Of a stretch of DNA of 32,961 bases, positions 1-8,339 are shown piece by piece (position 1 is the stretch's first letter; every line of letters begins with the position of its first letter). This DNA is from Betaproteobacteria bacterium HGW-Betaproteobacteria-12 (GTDB lineage: Bacteria > Pseudomonadota > Gammaproteobacteria > Burkholderiales > Rhodocyclaceae). The position numbers and the translations under genes were made by a program. The notes beneath the pieces were generated by a model. It had not been told where the DNA came from and searched no databases. It saw nothing but the letters and a program-made list of their open reading frames with translations. Location: the NCBI GenBank assembly GCA_002842345.1, contig PHCU01000030.1, positions 1 to 32,961 of the forward strand. The letters are read 5' to 3'.

Positions 1-1
1 C

Positions 2-94
2 TGGGCCGTCACCCTGCTGCTCGCCCCCGAGGCCGACGCGATGACCGGTTCCAGCCTGATGCTCGACGCCGGCCGCCGGCGCGGCCTGCCCTGA
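2..94 (+). CDS. Short-chain dehydrogenase/reductase, C-terminal end (partial)
   Basis: Only the last 30 codons are inside the window, in frame 2, ending at a TGA. The peptide reads LLLAPEADAMTGSSLMLDAG near its end. This matches the usual C-terminus of classical SDR enzymes, where a Leu-rich helix is followed by a T-G-x-x-L/I-x-x-D-G-G strand that closes the Rossmann fold. The substrate cannot be judged because the cofactor site and the Tyr-x-x-x-Lys motif lie outside. A tautomerase gene follows after 16 bases and is probably co-transcribed. Confidence 0.7.
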   Translation, partial: WAVTLLLAPEADAMTGSSLMLDAGRRRGLP

Positions 95-110
95 CCCCAC
101 GGAGAAAAAC

Positions 111-545
111 ATGCCCGTCGCCAACCTGCACGTCCTCGCCGGCCACCCGCGCGAAAGCCTGAAGAACTGGGTGCGCGAAAGCTCGCGCGCCCTCTCCGAG
201 ATCCTCGCCGCGCCGGCGGACCGGCTGGAAGTCTGGGTCACCGAGATCGACCCGGAACTGTGGGGCATCGGCGGCGACCCGGCCAGCGAGGTGCTGGCGC
301 ACACGCCCCGGCGCGACGCGGAAATGCCGCTGATCCAGATGGTGCTGATGGAAGGCCGGACGGTCGAGCAACTGCAACGGGTGATCGCCGAACTGAGCGC
401 CATCACCGCCCGCCTGCTGGATGTGGACCAGGAGCGCATCCGCGTCCATATCGCCCATGCCCACCCCGACCGCTGGGGCATCGGCGGCGTCCCGGCCAGC
501 ATCCGCCGTGCCGCCGAATTGGCGGCGCGGCAGGCGGCGGGCTAA
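111..545 (+). CDS. Fused two-domain 4-oxalocrotonate tautomerase family protein
   Basis: The protein has 144 residues, about twice the length of a 4-OT monomer, and contains two copies of the fold. The first copy starts MPVANLHVLAG, so processing would expose the catalytic N-terminal proline. The second starts inside the chain at MPLIQMVLMEGRT (Pro73), which is very close to a free-standing 4-OT start. Each copy ends with the same motif, W-G-I-G-G-x-P-A-S (residues 51-59 and again near the C-terminus). Only the first proline can have a free amino group, so one active site per chain is expected. Members isomerise or dehalogenate small unsaturated keto acids; the substrate here is unknown. A GGAG-like site (cggagaaaaac) precedes the ATG. 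The upstream SDR gene is 16 bases away and the two probably form a catabolic unit. Confidence 0.82.
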   Translation: MPVANLHVLAGHPRESLKNWVRESSRALSEILAAPADRLEVWVTEIDPELWGIGGDPASEVLAHTPRRDAEMPLIQMVLMEGRTVEQLQRVIAELSAITARLLDVDQERIRVHIAHAHPDRWGIGGVPASIRRAAELAARQAAG

Positions 546-546
546 C

Positions 547-2706
547 TCACCACTTGGCTTCCAGCGTCAGCATGTAGCTCGCCACGCCCGGCGCGAAATC
601 GTTCTCGGTGCGTTGCCGCAGACCGTTGGCATCGACTTCTTCGAGCTCGTTGCGGCGCTCCTCGCGGGTCACGTTCTGCGCCGAGACGCGCAGCGCCACC
701 TGGCGGTCGAGCTTGACCAGCGCGTAGAGATCGAGCTGGCGGCGGGCGCCCTGCTCCTGGCGGACGCTGGCGCTGCTTTCGCGGTCGATGGCCGAGACGT
801 AGTTGAAGTTGCCGCCGGTGGTCAGGCGATACGCCGGCAGTTCGTAATCGAGCCCGAGATTGAGGCTCTTGCGCGGCCCTTCGCCGGCACCCAGGCCGGC
901 GACACGTTCCAGCATGCGGGTGTGGGTGTAACCGGCGTTGCCGCGCACGGTGAGTTGCGGCAGCTGCCAGGCAATCAGCTTGCTCTTGAAATCGAACAGG
1001 AAGCCGCGCAGTTCGGCCTCGCCGACATTGAACGGGCGTTCGACCCAGCGCCCGCCCTCCAGTTGCGTCAGGCGCTGCGTGTGATCCTTGATCTGCCGGT
1101 GGAAGCTGGAGAAGCCGATGGTCCCCGCCCGCTGGTCGAGGAAGTACTCGACGCCGAGCTCGATGCTGCGCAGGCGTTCCGGCTCCAGTTGCGGATTGCC
1201 GCCGCGGTCCGGATTGCTCGACGAATTGACGCCGCTGGCCAGCCGGGTGACCGGCAGCAGTTCGCGCGAGAACGGCACGCGACTGTTGCGGGCGATGCTC
1301 GAACGCAGGTTCCACTGGTCGGTCAGCTGCCACAGGTAGTGCAACGACGGATCGAGCGCCCGGAAGGTCCGGTCGATCCGGCCGGACTGGCTGTCGTCGA
1401 TCTGCGTTTCGAGCAGGGTCCAGCGCAGGCCCGGGGTCAGCACGTGCCGGTCGGAGAGTTGCCATTCGTCCTGCGCCCAGACGACCCGGCGGAATTCGTC
1501 GAGTTCGGCGACGGTACGCGAAGTCTGGCTGCCGGAACGCGTCTGGGTGTCCTCGCTGGCCTTGCCGCGCAGCTCGCCGGCCACCGTGACGACATGGCTG
1601 TCGCCAAGCAGGCGCTTGCTGCGCAGGTCGCCGACCCATTCGTTCTCCCGGCGTTCGCTGCGGTCGGTGATCGCCGAAGCCAGCGCGCCGGCGGCATAGT
1701 ACTTGCGGGAAAACTTGTCGGCCGACTCACGCTCGCCCTGGACGATCAACTTGGCCGTCGTCTCGGCACCCTGGGCACCGCTCAGGCGCCATTCGGTCAA
1801 CAGCCGGCCCATGCTCCGGGTGCTGTCGTCGCGCTCGCGGTCGCTGCCGGCGACGCCGTTGCTCCGCCGCTCGACGGTGGTATCGCGGTCGTTCTCGGTA
1901 TGGGCGAAAAAGGGGCTGACGGTCAGGCGCTGGTTGTCCGGCAGCTTCCAGGTGAAGCGCGGCGACAGGGTCAGGTTGGTATCGCGGCCGGTGAAGCGCG
2001 AGACTTCGTTTTCCTGGCCGGTCGGCACGCCGGCCGTATAGGTGGTGGCCCGCTTGTCGCGCTCGCCGGCATCGGCGCGGCTGGTCAGCGAGCCGGCCAG
2101 CAGGTAGCCGAAATCGCCGTCCGGCTCGCCGTACTGGCCTTCGAGGCGCAGCGAGGGGCGGCCGTCCGTGCTGCCGAGACCGAGCTTGACACCGCGCGTC
2201 GCCGTCGGCGGCACGTCGCGCAGCACCAGGTTGATGACGCCGGCCGGATTGAGCACGGGAAACTCGGCAGTGCTGTTGCGGATGATCTCGACCCGTTCGA
2301 TCAGTTCGACCGGCAGGCGCAGCGCGCTCGCCGGGTTGCGGTCGCCGCCTGGCAGCGGCTGGCCGTCGACGAGGATCTGCGGCATGTTGCGATCCGGCCC
2401 ACGGCCGCGCCCACGCGGCCCGCCGCCGCTGTCGGGATCGGCGAACATGCCGGTGCCCGGCAGCTTGCGCAGCAGTTCGGCGATGCTGGCGGCGTCGAGG
2501 GTGTCGAGCTCCTGGCGATCGAAGACCAGCTTGCCGGCCGAGGCGTTGCGGCGGATTTCCTGGGCCTCGGCCTTGGCCGAGACGCTGACTGCGGAGAGCA
2601 CGGTTTCCTCGACCGCCAGCGCCATGACGGGGCTAGCGACGAGCCCCGCCTGCAGCAGGCGGATAAAGCATGTTTTGTACGTTGGGGGCACGTTGGATTT
2701 ATTCAT
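547..2706 (-). CDS. TonB-dependent outer-membrane receptor
   Basis: This 719-residue protein starts with a signal peptide (positively charged N-terminus, hydrophobic stretch, probable cleavage after A-L-A near residue 31). A plug domain follows, with a pattern typical of TonB receptors (ILVDGQPL, then LIERVEIIRNSTAEF and GVINLVLRD). The rest is a long beta-barrel of alternating polar and aromatic strands ending in a C-terminal aromatic residue (LEAKW), as required for barrel insertion. The plug carries a Gly/Arg/Pro-rich insertion (residues about 93-107). It is the last gene of the minus-strand iron block, 40 bases behind the hydroxyacid oxidase gene, so a ferric-siderophore substrate is likely but not proven. 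No clear Shine-Dalgarno sequence precedes the ATG. The stop lies 1 base beyond the convergent tautomerase stop. Confidence 0.88.
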   Translation of the reverse strand: MNKSNVPPTYKTCFIRLLQAGLVASPVMALAVEETVLSAVSVSAKAEAQEIRRNASAGKLVFDRQELDTLDAASIAELLRKLPGTGMFADPDSGGGPRGRGRGPDRNMPQILVDGQPLPGGDRNPASALRLPVELIERVEIIRNSTAEFPVLNPAGVINLVLRDVPPTATRGVKLGLGSTDGRPSLRLEGQYGEPDGDFGYLLAGSLTSRADAGERDKRATTYTAGVPTGQENEVSRFTGRDTNLTLSPRFTWKLPDNQRLTVSPFFAHTENDRDTTVERRSNGVAGSDRERDDSTRSMGRLLTEWRLSGAQGAETTAKLIVQGERESADKFSRKYYAAGALASAITDRSERRENEWVGDLRSKRLLGDSHVVTVAGELRGKASEDTQTRSGSQTSRTVAELDEFRRVVWAQDEWQLSDRHVLTPGLRWTLLETQIDDSQSGRIDRTFRALDPSLHYLWQLTDQWNLRSSIARNSRVPFSRELLPVTRLASGVNSSSNPDRGGNPQLEPERLRSIELGVEYFLDQRAGTIGFSSFHRQIKDHTQRLTQLEGGRWVERPFNVGEAELRGFLFDFKSKLIAWQLPQLTVRGNAGYTHTRMLERVAGLGAGEGPRKSLNLGLDYELPAYRLTTGGNFNYVSAIDRESSASVRQEQGARRQLDLYALVKLDRQVALRVSAQNVTREERRNELEEVDANGLRQRTENDFAPGVASYMLTLEAKW

Positions 2707-2746
2707 TTTTTATTGATTAAGGAAGGAAAGATGCTGTGCAGGCGCG

Positions 2747-3856
2747 TCATTCCGGCGGATTCAGCAGGTAGGCATCGCTGATTTCGGCCAGGCTGGGGCA
2801 GCCGCACAGGGCCATGGTGATTTCCAGTTCCTCGCGCAGCAGACGCAGCAGATGCGCCACGCCGAGGGCGCCGGCGGTGGCCAGGGCATGGATGTAGGGA
2901 CGACCGATCATGACTGCCGTGGCCCCGAGGGCGATGGCCTTGAAGACGTCGGAACCGCGCCGGATGCCGCCGTCGAGCAGCAGCGGGTAGCCGGCGCCGA
3001 CCACGGTCCGGATGGCGGCGATCACCTCGAGCGGCGCCGCCGCCGTATCCAGCGTCCGCCCGCCATGGTTGGAGACGACGATGCCGTGCACGCCGGCATC
3101 CATCGCCCGCCGGGCATCGAGCGGATGCAGCAGGCCTTTGAGCACCACCGGCAGCCGGCTTTCCCGGACCAGCCAGGCGACGTCATCCCAGCCCGGCGCC
3201 TGCGCCATCGGGCCGGCGAAGACGTCCCGCCCCGGTGGCAGCAAGGCCGCCGCCGGATCGACGTTGACCGGCACGATGCCGGCCGGCAGCTGGAAATCGG
3301 CCCGCTGTTCGCGATTGCGCACGCCGGCCACTGCCGCGTCGACGGTCAGCACCAGCACCTTGTAGCCGGCCGCCTCGGCCCGTCGGAGCAGCGCCAGCGA
3401 GGCTTCCCGGCTGCCCTGCCAGTACAGCTGGAACCACAGCGGGGCGCGCGCCTGGGCGGCGATGGCTTCGAGCGTGGTCGTCGCCAGCGTGCTGACGGTC
3501 ATCGCCGCATCGAGGGCACCGGCGCCCTGGACGGTGGCCAGTTCGCCTTCGGCATGAAACAGGCGCTGATAGGCGACTGGCGCCAGCACCAGCGGATGGG
3601 CGTAGGTCTCGCCGAACAGTTCGACCTGCGTCTGCCCGTGGCCAACAGCGTTCAGCGGTTGCGGCAGCAGGCGCAGGCGGCGAAAGGCGGCGGCGTTGTC
3701 GTGTACGCTCAGTTCGTCGGCCGCCCCGCCCTGCAGATAGGCCCAGGCGTTGTCGTCGACATGGGCGCGCGCCGCCCGCTCGTAGTCGGCCGCCGCGACC
3801 AGATCCCGGGGAATCCGTTCGAGCGGCTGCAGCGGCCCGGCGCTCACTCCGCCCAT
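2747..3856 (-). CDS. FMN-dependent alpha-hydroxy acid oxidase/dehydrogenase (lactate oxidase-like)
   Basis: This is a TIM-barrel flavoprotein of the LldD/glycolate oxidase family. Visible signatures are the N-terminal AWAYLQGGAADELS, the FMN-contacting PLWFQLYWQ, the active-site lysine in PVVLKG, the catalytic histidine in SNHGGR, and the phosphate-binding DGGIRRGSDVFKA followed by GATAVMIGRPY. The family oxidises 2-hydroxyacids such as L-lactate to 2-oxoacids, passing electrons to oxygen or to the quinone pool. Length is 369 residues from the ATG at 3856, which overlaps the end of piuC by 13 bases. A GTG at 3847 that overlaps the piuC stop is an alternative start. The overlap implies translational coupling with piuC. 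Its place inside an iron-uptake unit is the odd point; the substrate is not predictable from sequence alone. Confidence 0.88.
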   Translation of the reverse strand: MGGVSAGPLQPLERIPRDLVAAADYERAARAHVDDNAWAYLQGGAADELSVHDNAAAFRRLRLLPQPLNAVGHGQTQVELFGETYAHPLVLAPVAYQRLFHAEGELATVQGAGALDAAMTVSTLATTTLEAIAAQARAPLWFQLYWQGSREASLALLRRAEAAGYKVLVLTVDAAVAGVRNREQRADFQLPAGIVPVNVDPAAALLPPGRDVFAGPMAQAPGWDDVAWLVRESRLPVVLKGLLHPLDARRAMDAGVHGIVVSNHGGRTLDTAAAPLEVIAAIRTVVGAGYPLLLDGGIRRGSDVFKAIALGATAVMIGRPYIHALATAGALGVAHLLRLLREELEITMALCGCPSLAEISDAYLLNPPE

Positions 3857-4521
3857 TGCTGCAGCAGCTTGTGGTAATGCCCGGTCAGGGCGACCACTTC
3901 GGCACTTTCGCCGACCTGGCCGCGCAGCTTGAGTATGGTCATGTCGAGATCGAACAGCATCGCCCGCTGCCAGGCGTCGCGCACCAGGCTCTGCGTCCAC
4001 AGGAAGGAAGCGACGCGCACGCCCCGGGTCACCGGTTCGACCCGGTGCAGGCTGGTCGATGGATAGACGATGGCGTCGCCGGCGGCCAGCTTGACTTCGT
4101 GGGCGCCGTAACTGTCCTCGGCGATCAGGATGCCGCCTTCGTACTCCTCCGGCTCGGACAGGAAGACTGTGGTCGACACGTCGGTGCGGATCTTCTGGCC
4201 GGTGAAGCGGTCGGTCAGGATGGCGTTGTCGATATGGTTGCCGTACTCGCCGCCGTCCTCGTAGCGATTGAACATCGGCGGCAGGATGTGCTTGGGCAGC
4301 GCCGCCGCGACGAACAGCGGATGGCGGTTGAGGGCGGCGGCGATACGTTGCGACAACGGCCCGAATGCCGGCGATTCGACCGACAGCTGGCGGTTGCGCT
4401 TGATTTCGGCAGCCTGCACCCCGGCCGTCTGCAGGCCGTCTACCCAGCCTTCGGCATCGAGGATCTGGCGGATTTCGGCGACCTCCGCCTTGGACAGGAC
4501 TTCCGGAATGTGCAGCAACAT
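3844..4521 (-). CDS. piuC: Fe(II)/2-oxoglutarate-dependent PKHD-type hydroxylase PiuC/YbiX
   Basis: The 225-residue protein has the family's standard length. It shows the iron ligands H96 and D98 (EYGNHIDNAIL) and H159 (PSTSLHRVEPVTRGVR), with R169 as the probable 2-oxoglutarate-binding arginine. PiuC/YbiX genes sit beside TonB siderophore receptors and are iron-regulated in many proteobacteria; the substrate is not established. The ATG at 4521 was chosen because it is preceded by AAGGAG at good spacing and starts the conserved MLLHIPEVLS motif. A longer in-frame reading would run into the terminator and the end of fiu. It lies 70 bases behind fiu and overlaps the hydroxyacid oxidase gene downstream. 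Confidence 0.93.
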   Translation of the reverse strand: MLLHIPEVLSKAEVAEIRQILDAEGWVDGLQTAGVQAAEIKRNRQLSVESPAFGPLSQRIAAALNRHPLFVAAALPKHILPPMFNRYEDGGEYGNHIDNAILTDRFTGQKIRTDVSTTVFLSEPEEYEGGILIAEDSYGAHEVKLAAGDAIVYPSTSLHRVEPVTRGVRVASFLWTQSLVRDAWQRAMLFDLDMTILKLRGQVGESAEVVALTGHYHKLLQQWAE

Positions 4522-4535
4522 GGTCAGGCTCCTTG

Positions 4536-4568
4536 ATAAAGAAGAAGCCCGTCGGGCGGACGGGCTTC
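4536..4568 (-). terminator. Rho-independent terminator between fiu and piuC
   Basis: A perfect 10-base inverted repeat (GAAGCCCGTC at 4544-4553, GACGGGCTTC at 4559-4568) encloses a 5-base loop. On the minus strand it is followed by TTCTTTAT. It should stop or attenuate transcription leaving fiu and so lower piuC expression relative to the receptor. The piuC ribosome binding site begins just after it. Confidence 0.7.
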
Positions 4569-4591
4569 GGAATAGCCGGCGAACGGCCGGA

Positions 4592-6817
4592 TCAGAACTG
4601 GAAGTTGGCGGACAGCACGGCGGTCCGCGGCGCACCCAGGGTCATGCGCGCGCCGCTGTTGTTCAAGGTGCTGATGTACTCCTCGTCGAACAGGTTGTAG
4701 ACGTTCAGGCGCAGATTGACGTTCTTGTCGACCCGGTAAGCGGCCATCAGGTCGGCCACCCAGGAGGACGGGATCTTCGGCATGTTCGGCACGGTCGCCG
4801 CGCTGACGGCAATATCCCGTTTCTGCTCGGAGGTATAGCGGGCGCCGCCGCCGAGCGTAAAGTCGCAGAGCGTGTAGGAAGTCCACAGCGTCGCCGTCAG
4901 GTCCGGCGACCAGCGCACGCCATCGCTGACGGTGCCATTGGTGGCGACCTGGTCGATCTGCTTGGTGCGCATCTTGGCGATGCCGGCGGTGATCTGCCAG
5001 AAGTTGGTGATCTGGCCGACGAGGCCCAGCTCGACGCCTTCGACGCGCGTCTTGCCGAACTGGGACGTGGTGTTGGTCACCGCGTCGAAGCTGGTCTGTT
5101 TGTCGTTCTCCGTCCGGTACACCGCGGCGCTGACGTTCAGGCGCTTGTCGAGCAGTTCCCACTTGGTGCCGAGTTCGACGTTGATCGTCTCCTGCGGGTC
5201 CATCGCCGAATTCTGCTGATTGGTCAGCGTGCCACTCAGCGCGAAGTTGGCGCTGCCCGGCGGCGTCAGCGATCGGGCGTAGGCGGCGTAGACACTGCCG
5301 TTGGCGGCCGGCTTGTACAGGGCGCCGACCTTCCAGCTCAACAGGTTGTCGCTGACGTCATCGGCGAACGGCGTCACCGCCGTAACGGCGCCGGTGACGG
5401 CGTTCTGCGTCACGCTGACGGCATCGGTTTCGGTCTTGTAGTGTTCGTAACGCAGGCCGCCGCTGAGATGGAAGCTGTCGGTAAATTTCAGCGTGTCGAA
5501 CACATAGGCTGCCGCCGTCTTGGTCTCGCCGCTGGTGTAACCGCCGGCGTGATAAGGCATGGGCAGTAGGTCGCTGGCATTCGGGTTGTACAGGTTGGCC
5601 GGCGTGATGGCGCCGAGGCCGGCGACGCTGAAATTCTTCGTCTCCTGCTTTTCGCTCATCAGCTCGATACCGGTGACCAGTTCGTGGCGGAAGGCGCCGG
5701 TCGCGAATTCGGTGTTCAGCGTCGTCTGGTTGGCGACGATTTCGTTGACCTGATCGACCCGCTGGCGGGAACGGGCCACCGTCCAGCGCGCCGGGTTGGC
5801 GGGATCGGCTGCGGTGATCGCATTGATGCCGGTCAGCACGCGGTCCATTTCGGTACGGCCGTAGCGGGTGAGGTTGCGCAGCACCGTGCCGCCGCCGAAA
5901 TCGTGCTCGAGCTTGGCCGTCACCATATCGGCATCGACCTTTTCGTAGTCCTTCTTGCTGCCGTAGAAGTTGTCGCGATCCACCTTGGCACCGGCGCGGA
6001 TGGCGGCATTGGCATTGAAGAAGCCGGACATGCCGATGCTCGGCAGGCCGCCGTCCGGCACGTTGTCCTGGCGGACATGCTGCGAGTACAGGTAGAAGCG
6101 CGTCGGCGAGTTGAGGCCGAAGGCGATCGCCGGCGCGACGGCATAGCTCTGGTTCTTGACGTAATCGCGGCCGGCAACGTCGGCATCCTGCGCCATGACG
6201 TTGACCCGGACGGCGACGCCGTCGCCGACCTGCTGGTTGACGTCGGCGGTCAGGCGCTTGTAGTCCTCGCTACCCAGGGCGACCGAGGCGGAATTGATAT
6301 CGGCGGCCGCCGGCAGCTTGGAAATCAGGTTGATGTAGCCGGACTGCGAGCCGCGGCCGATATCGGCACCGGCCGGCCCCTTGACGATTTCGATCTGTTC
6401 CAGGTTGAACACGTCGCGGGTCACCGCACCCAGGTCGCGGATGCCGTCGACGAAGGTGGCCGTCTGTGTCGCGAAGCCGCGCATCATGAAGCTGTCGCCG
6501 GCGGAGGTGTTGCCGTTCTCGCCCAGTTGCATGGTGATGCCCGGGGTATTGCGCAGGGCTTCCATCAGCGAGGCCGCCCCCTGCTCCTGCAGGACTTCCT
6601 TCTTGATGACCTGCACCGTCTGCGGCGTATCGAGAAGCGGCTGGGTGAATTTCGGATTGGCCGCACTATCGGCCTTGTACGGAACTTCCGCGCTGGCCTT
6701 GACGGTCATTGGCGGCAACGAGGTTTCCTGCGCCGTGGCAGCGGCCGGCAGCGCGGCGGCGACCAGGGCCAGGAGATGGGACGTGTTGGGGTGCTTGCGA
6801 CTACGGATGTGCGCCAT
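4592..6817 (-). CDS. fiu: Catecholate siderophore receptor Fiu-type (TonB-dependent)
   Basis: The 741-residue protein has a signal peptide ending near ATAQ. A TonB-box/plug region with DTPQTVQVIKKEVLQEQGA and FMMRGF follows, then VFNLEQIEIVKGPAG and a 22-strand-type barrel ending in NFQF. Several stretches resemble E. coli Fiu closely by memory, including VRLNVMAQDADVAGRD, YAVAPAIAFGLNSPTR and VPDGGLPSIG. Fiu imports ferric complexes of monomeric catechols such as dihydroxybenzoylserine with TonB energy. A strong Fur-box-like site lies 94 bases upstream. piuC follows, the arrangement seen in many genomes (fiu-ybiX in E. coli). Ligand range cannot be read from sequence. Confidence 0.92.
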   Translation of the reverse strand: MAHIRSRKHPNTSHLLALVAAALPAAATAQETSLPPMTVKASAEVPYKADSAANPKFTQPLLDTPQTVQVIKKEVLQEQGAASLMEALRNTPGITMQLGENGNTSAGDSFMMRGFATQTATFVDGIRDLGAVTRDVFNLEQIEIVKGPAGADIGRGSQSGYINLISKLPAAADINSASVALGSEDYKRLTADVNQQVGDGVAVRVNVMAQDADVAGRDYVKNQSYAVAPAIAFGLNSPTRFYLYSQHVRQDNVPDGGLPSIGMSGFFNANAAIRAGAKVDRDNFYGSKKDYEKVDADMVTAKLEHDFGGGTVLRNLTRYGRTEMDRVLTGINAITAADPANPARWTVARSRQRVDQVNEIVANQTTLNTEFATGAFRHELVTGIELMSEKQETKNFSVAGLGAITPANLYNPNASDLLPMPYHAGGYTSGETKTAAAYVFDTLKFTDSFHLSGGLRYEHYKTETDAVSVTQNAVTGAVTAVTPFADDVSDNLLSWKVGALYKPAANGSVYAAYARSLTPPGSANFALSGTLTNQQNSAMDPQETINVELGTKWELLDKRLNVSAAVYRTENDKQTSFDAVTNTTSQFGKTRVEGVELGLVGQITNFWQITAGIAKMRTKQIDQVATNGTVSDGVRWSPDLTATLWTSYTLCDFTLGGGARYTSEQKRDIAVSAATVPNMPKIPSSWVADLMAAYRVDKNVNLRLNVYNLFDEEYISTLNNSGARMTLGAPRTAVLSANFQF

Positions 6818-6910
6818 GAGCCTTCCTTTTTATGTTGATCGAGGTTGGCTGGCTTCCACCGGCGCTCGCGGGGAGCGCCTTCGCAGATGGCTGGCTGGTT
6901 CAGTTGCGCA

Positions 6911-6925
6911 TGATAATGGTTCTCA
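6911..6925 (-). promoter_or_regulatory. Fur box upstream of fiu
   Basis: TGATAATGGTTCTCA matches the 7-1-7 Fur consensus TGATAATGATTATCA at 13 of 15 positions. It lies 94 bases upstream of the fiu ATG, in the gap between fiu and the reductase gene. The surrounding DNA is AT-richer than the genes. Fur with Fe(II) would repress fiu here. Confidence 0.8.
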
Positions 6926-6979
6926 TCTGCACGTGCAACAATTTGTAAGTATTTTGTTAAATGTTGAAAACCTGAACCG

Positions 6980-8326
6980 TCAGAACACGTCGCGGCAGTA
7001 GCGGCCGTCGCTGAGCAGGCGGCGGTAGTCATCGCCGCCGAGCAGTTCGCGGATGGCCTGGTCCACACCCTCGCCCATGCCGCTGCGGCTGCCGCAGACA
7101 TAGACGGCGGCACCGCCGGCGACCCAGGCGCGGAACAGCGCGCCGTTGGCCGCCAGCGCCTCCTGGACGTAGCGCAGGGTGCCGCCCTCGCGGGAAAACA
7201 CGGTATCCAGACGTTGCAGGCAGCCATTCGCGGCCCAGCGCTGCAATTCCTCGCCGTAGTGGAAGTCGCTGCCCCGGTTGCGTTCGCCGAAAATCAGCCA
7301 GTTCTCGTGCACCCCGGCCTCGATGCGCGCCGCCAGATGGCCGCGCAACCCGGCCAGGCCGACGCCGTTGCCGATGCAGATCAGCGGCCGCCGGCGGTTT
7401 TCCGCCAGCTGGAACGGCCGGTGCGGACGGATGCGCAAGGGCAGCGCGTCGCCCGGCGCCAGTTGCTGCGTCAGCCAGCCGGAAACCGCACCGGGTTCGC
7501 CGCCGGGCCGCCGGTGCACACGCACCAGGAGGCGCAGCAAACCGTCCGTCGGCAGCGAGGCGATCGAATAGTCGCGCGGCCGTCCGGTCGCGGTCGGCGC
7601 CAGCACCTGTGCCAGGTCGCCGGAGTCCCAGGTCGGCGCCATGCCCGGCGGCGGCGCCAGCAGCAGTTCGAAAACCGGATTGCCGGCGCTACCGGGATTG
7701 AGATGCCGGCGCTCGAGCAGTTGCCAGGGCCGGTAGTCGCCCGGCGCGCCAGCGGCGAACTCGAGCGCCCCGGCCAATTGGCCCAGATGCGCCTGCCAGC
7801 GCGCGATGGCCTCGGGATCGCCGCGGTCGACATCGATCCGGTCGAAACAGCGGCGGGCGCCCTGGGCCACCAGCCAGGCGTCGAGACGGCGGCCGAAAGC
7901 GCAGAAATCGGGATACTCGCGGTCGCCCAGCGCCAGCACGGCGAAATCCACGGCGCTGAAATCGGCCGCGGCGGCCATCACGCTTTCACTGAACAGCGCA
8001 CCATTGTCCGGCGCTTCGCCTCGGCCGGCGGTGCTGGCGATAAACAGGAAGCGCCCGCCACGCTCGAGATCGGCGGCGGACAACTGGTTCAGCGGACAAC
8101 AGCGGACCGCGCCGCCGTCCCCGACCAGCGCCGCGGCCGTCTGCCGGGCCAGCGCCTCGGCGCTGCCGGTCTGGCTGGCGTAGGCCACCGTCCACGCCGG
8201 CTGGTCCACTGCCGGCGCCCGGCTGCGCCGCCGCGCCTGCCGCCAGCAGTGCAAGCACAGGCCGGCATAGGCCAGGCTGCCGGCGAGTGCGCCGAGCCCG
8301 CGCAGCGGCTCCAGCATTGCGATCAT
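6980..8326 (-). CDS. Membrane-anchored flavodoxin/FAD/NAD(P)H reductase (CysJ-like)
   Basis: The 448-residue protein has one N-terminal hydrophobic segment (residues about 8-27). A flavodoxin domain begins at AYASQTGSAEALA (residue 49). An FAD domain with RDYSIASLP (the R-x-Y-S flavin motif) and an NAD(P)H domain with CIGNGVGLAGLRGHL and VYVCGSRSGMGEGV follow. It ends in GRYCRDVF, as in sulfite reductase flavoprotein. Without a sulfite reductase subunit nearby, and as the last gene of a PepSY-DUF2271-DUF4198 operon next to fiu, it probably supplies electrons through the inner membrane for reduction of ferric siderophores. The ATG at 8326 was preferred to longer in-frame readings because these would overlap the DUF4198 gene and have no conserved sequence; TGAGG precedes it. 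Confidence 0.87.
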   Translation of the reverse strand: MIAMLEPLRGLGALAGSLAYAGLCLHCWRQARRRSRAPAVDQPAWTVAYASQTGSAEALARQTAAALVGDGGAVRCCPLNQLSAADLERGGRFLFIASTAGRGEAPDNGALFSESVMAAAADFSAVDFAVLALGDREYPDFCAFGRRLDAWLVAQGARRCFDRIDVDRGDPEAIARWQAHLGQLAGALEFAAGAPGDYRPWQLLERRHLNPGSAGNPVFELLLAPPPGMAPTWDSGDLAQVLAPTATGRPRDYSIASLPTDGLLRLLVRVHRRPGGEPGAVSGWLTQQLAPGDALPLRIRPHRPFQLAENRRRPLICIGNGVGLAGLRGHLAARIEAGVHENWLIFGERNRGSDFHYGEELQRWAANGCLQRLDTVFSREGGTLRYVQEALAANGALFRAWVAGGAAVYVCGSRSGMGEGVDQAIRELLGGDDYRRLLSDGRYCRDVF

Positions 8327-8339
8327 GCCCGGCGCGGCC

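Noticed and set aside
421-2781. Long plus-strand reading frame opposite the TonB receptor
   Set aside because: It is Arg/Ala/Gln-rich without domains and mirrors the receptor gene, whose signal peptide, plug and barrel are clear. GC-rich DNA often leaves such open frames.
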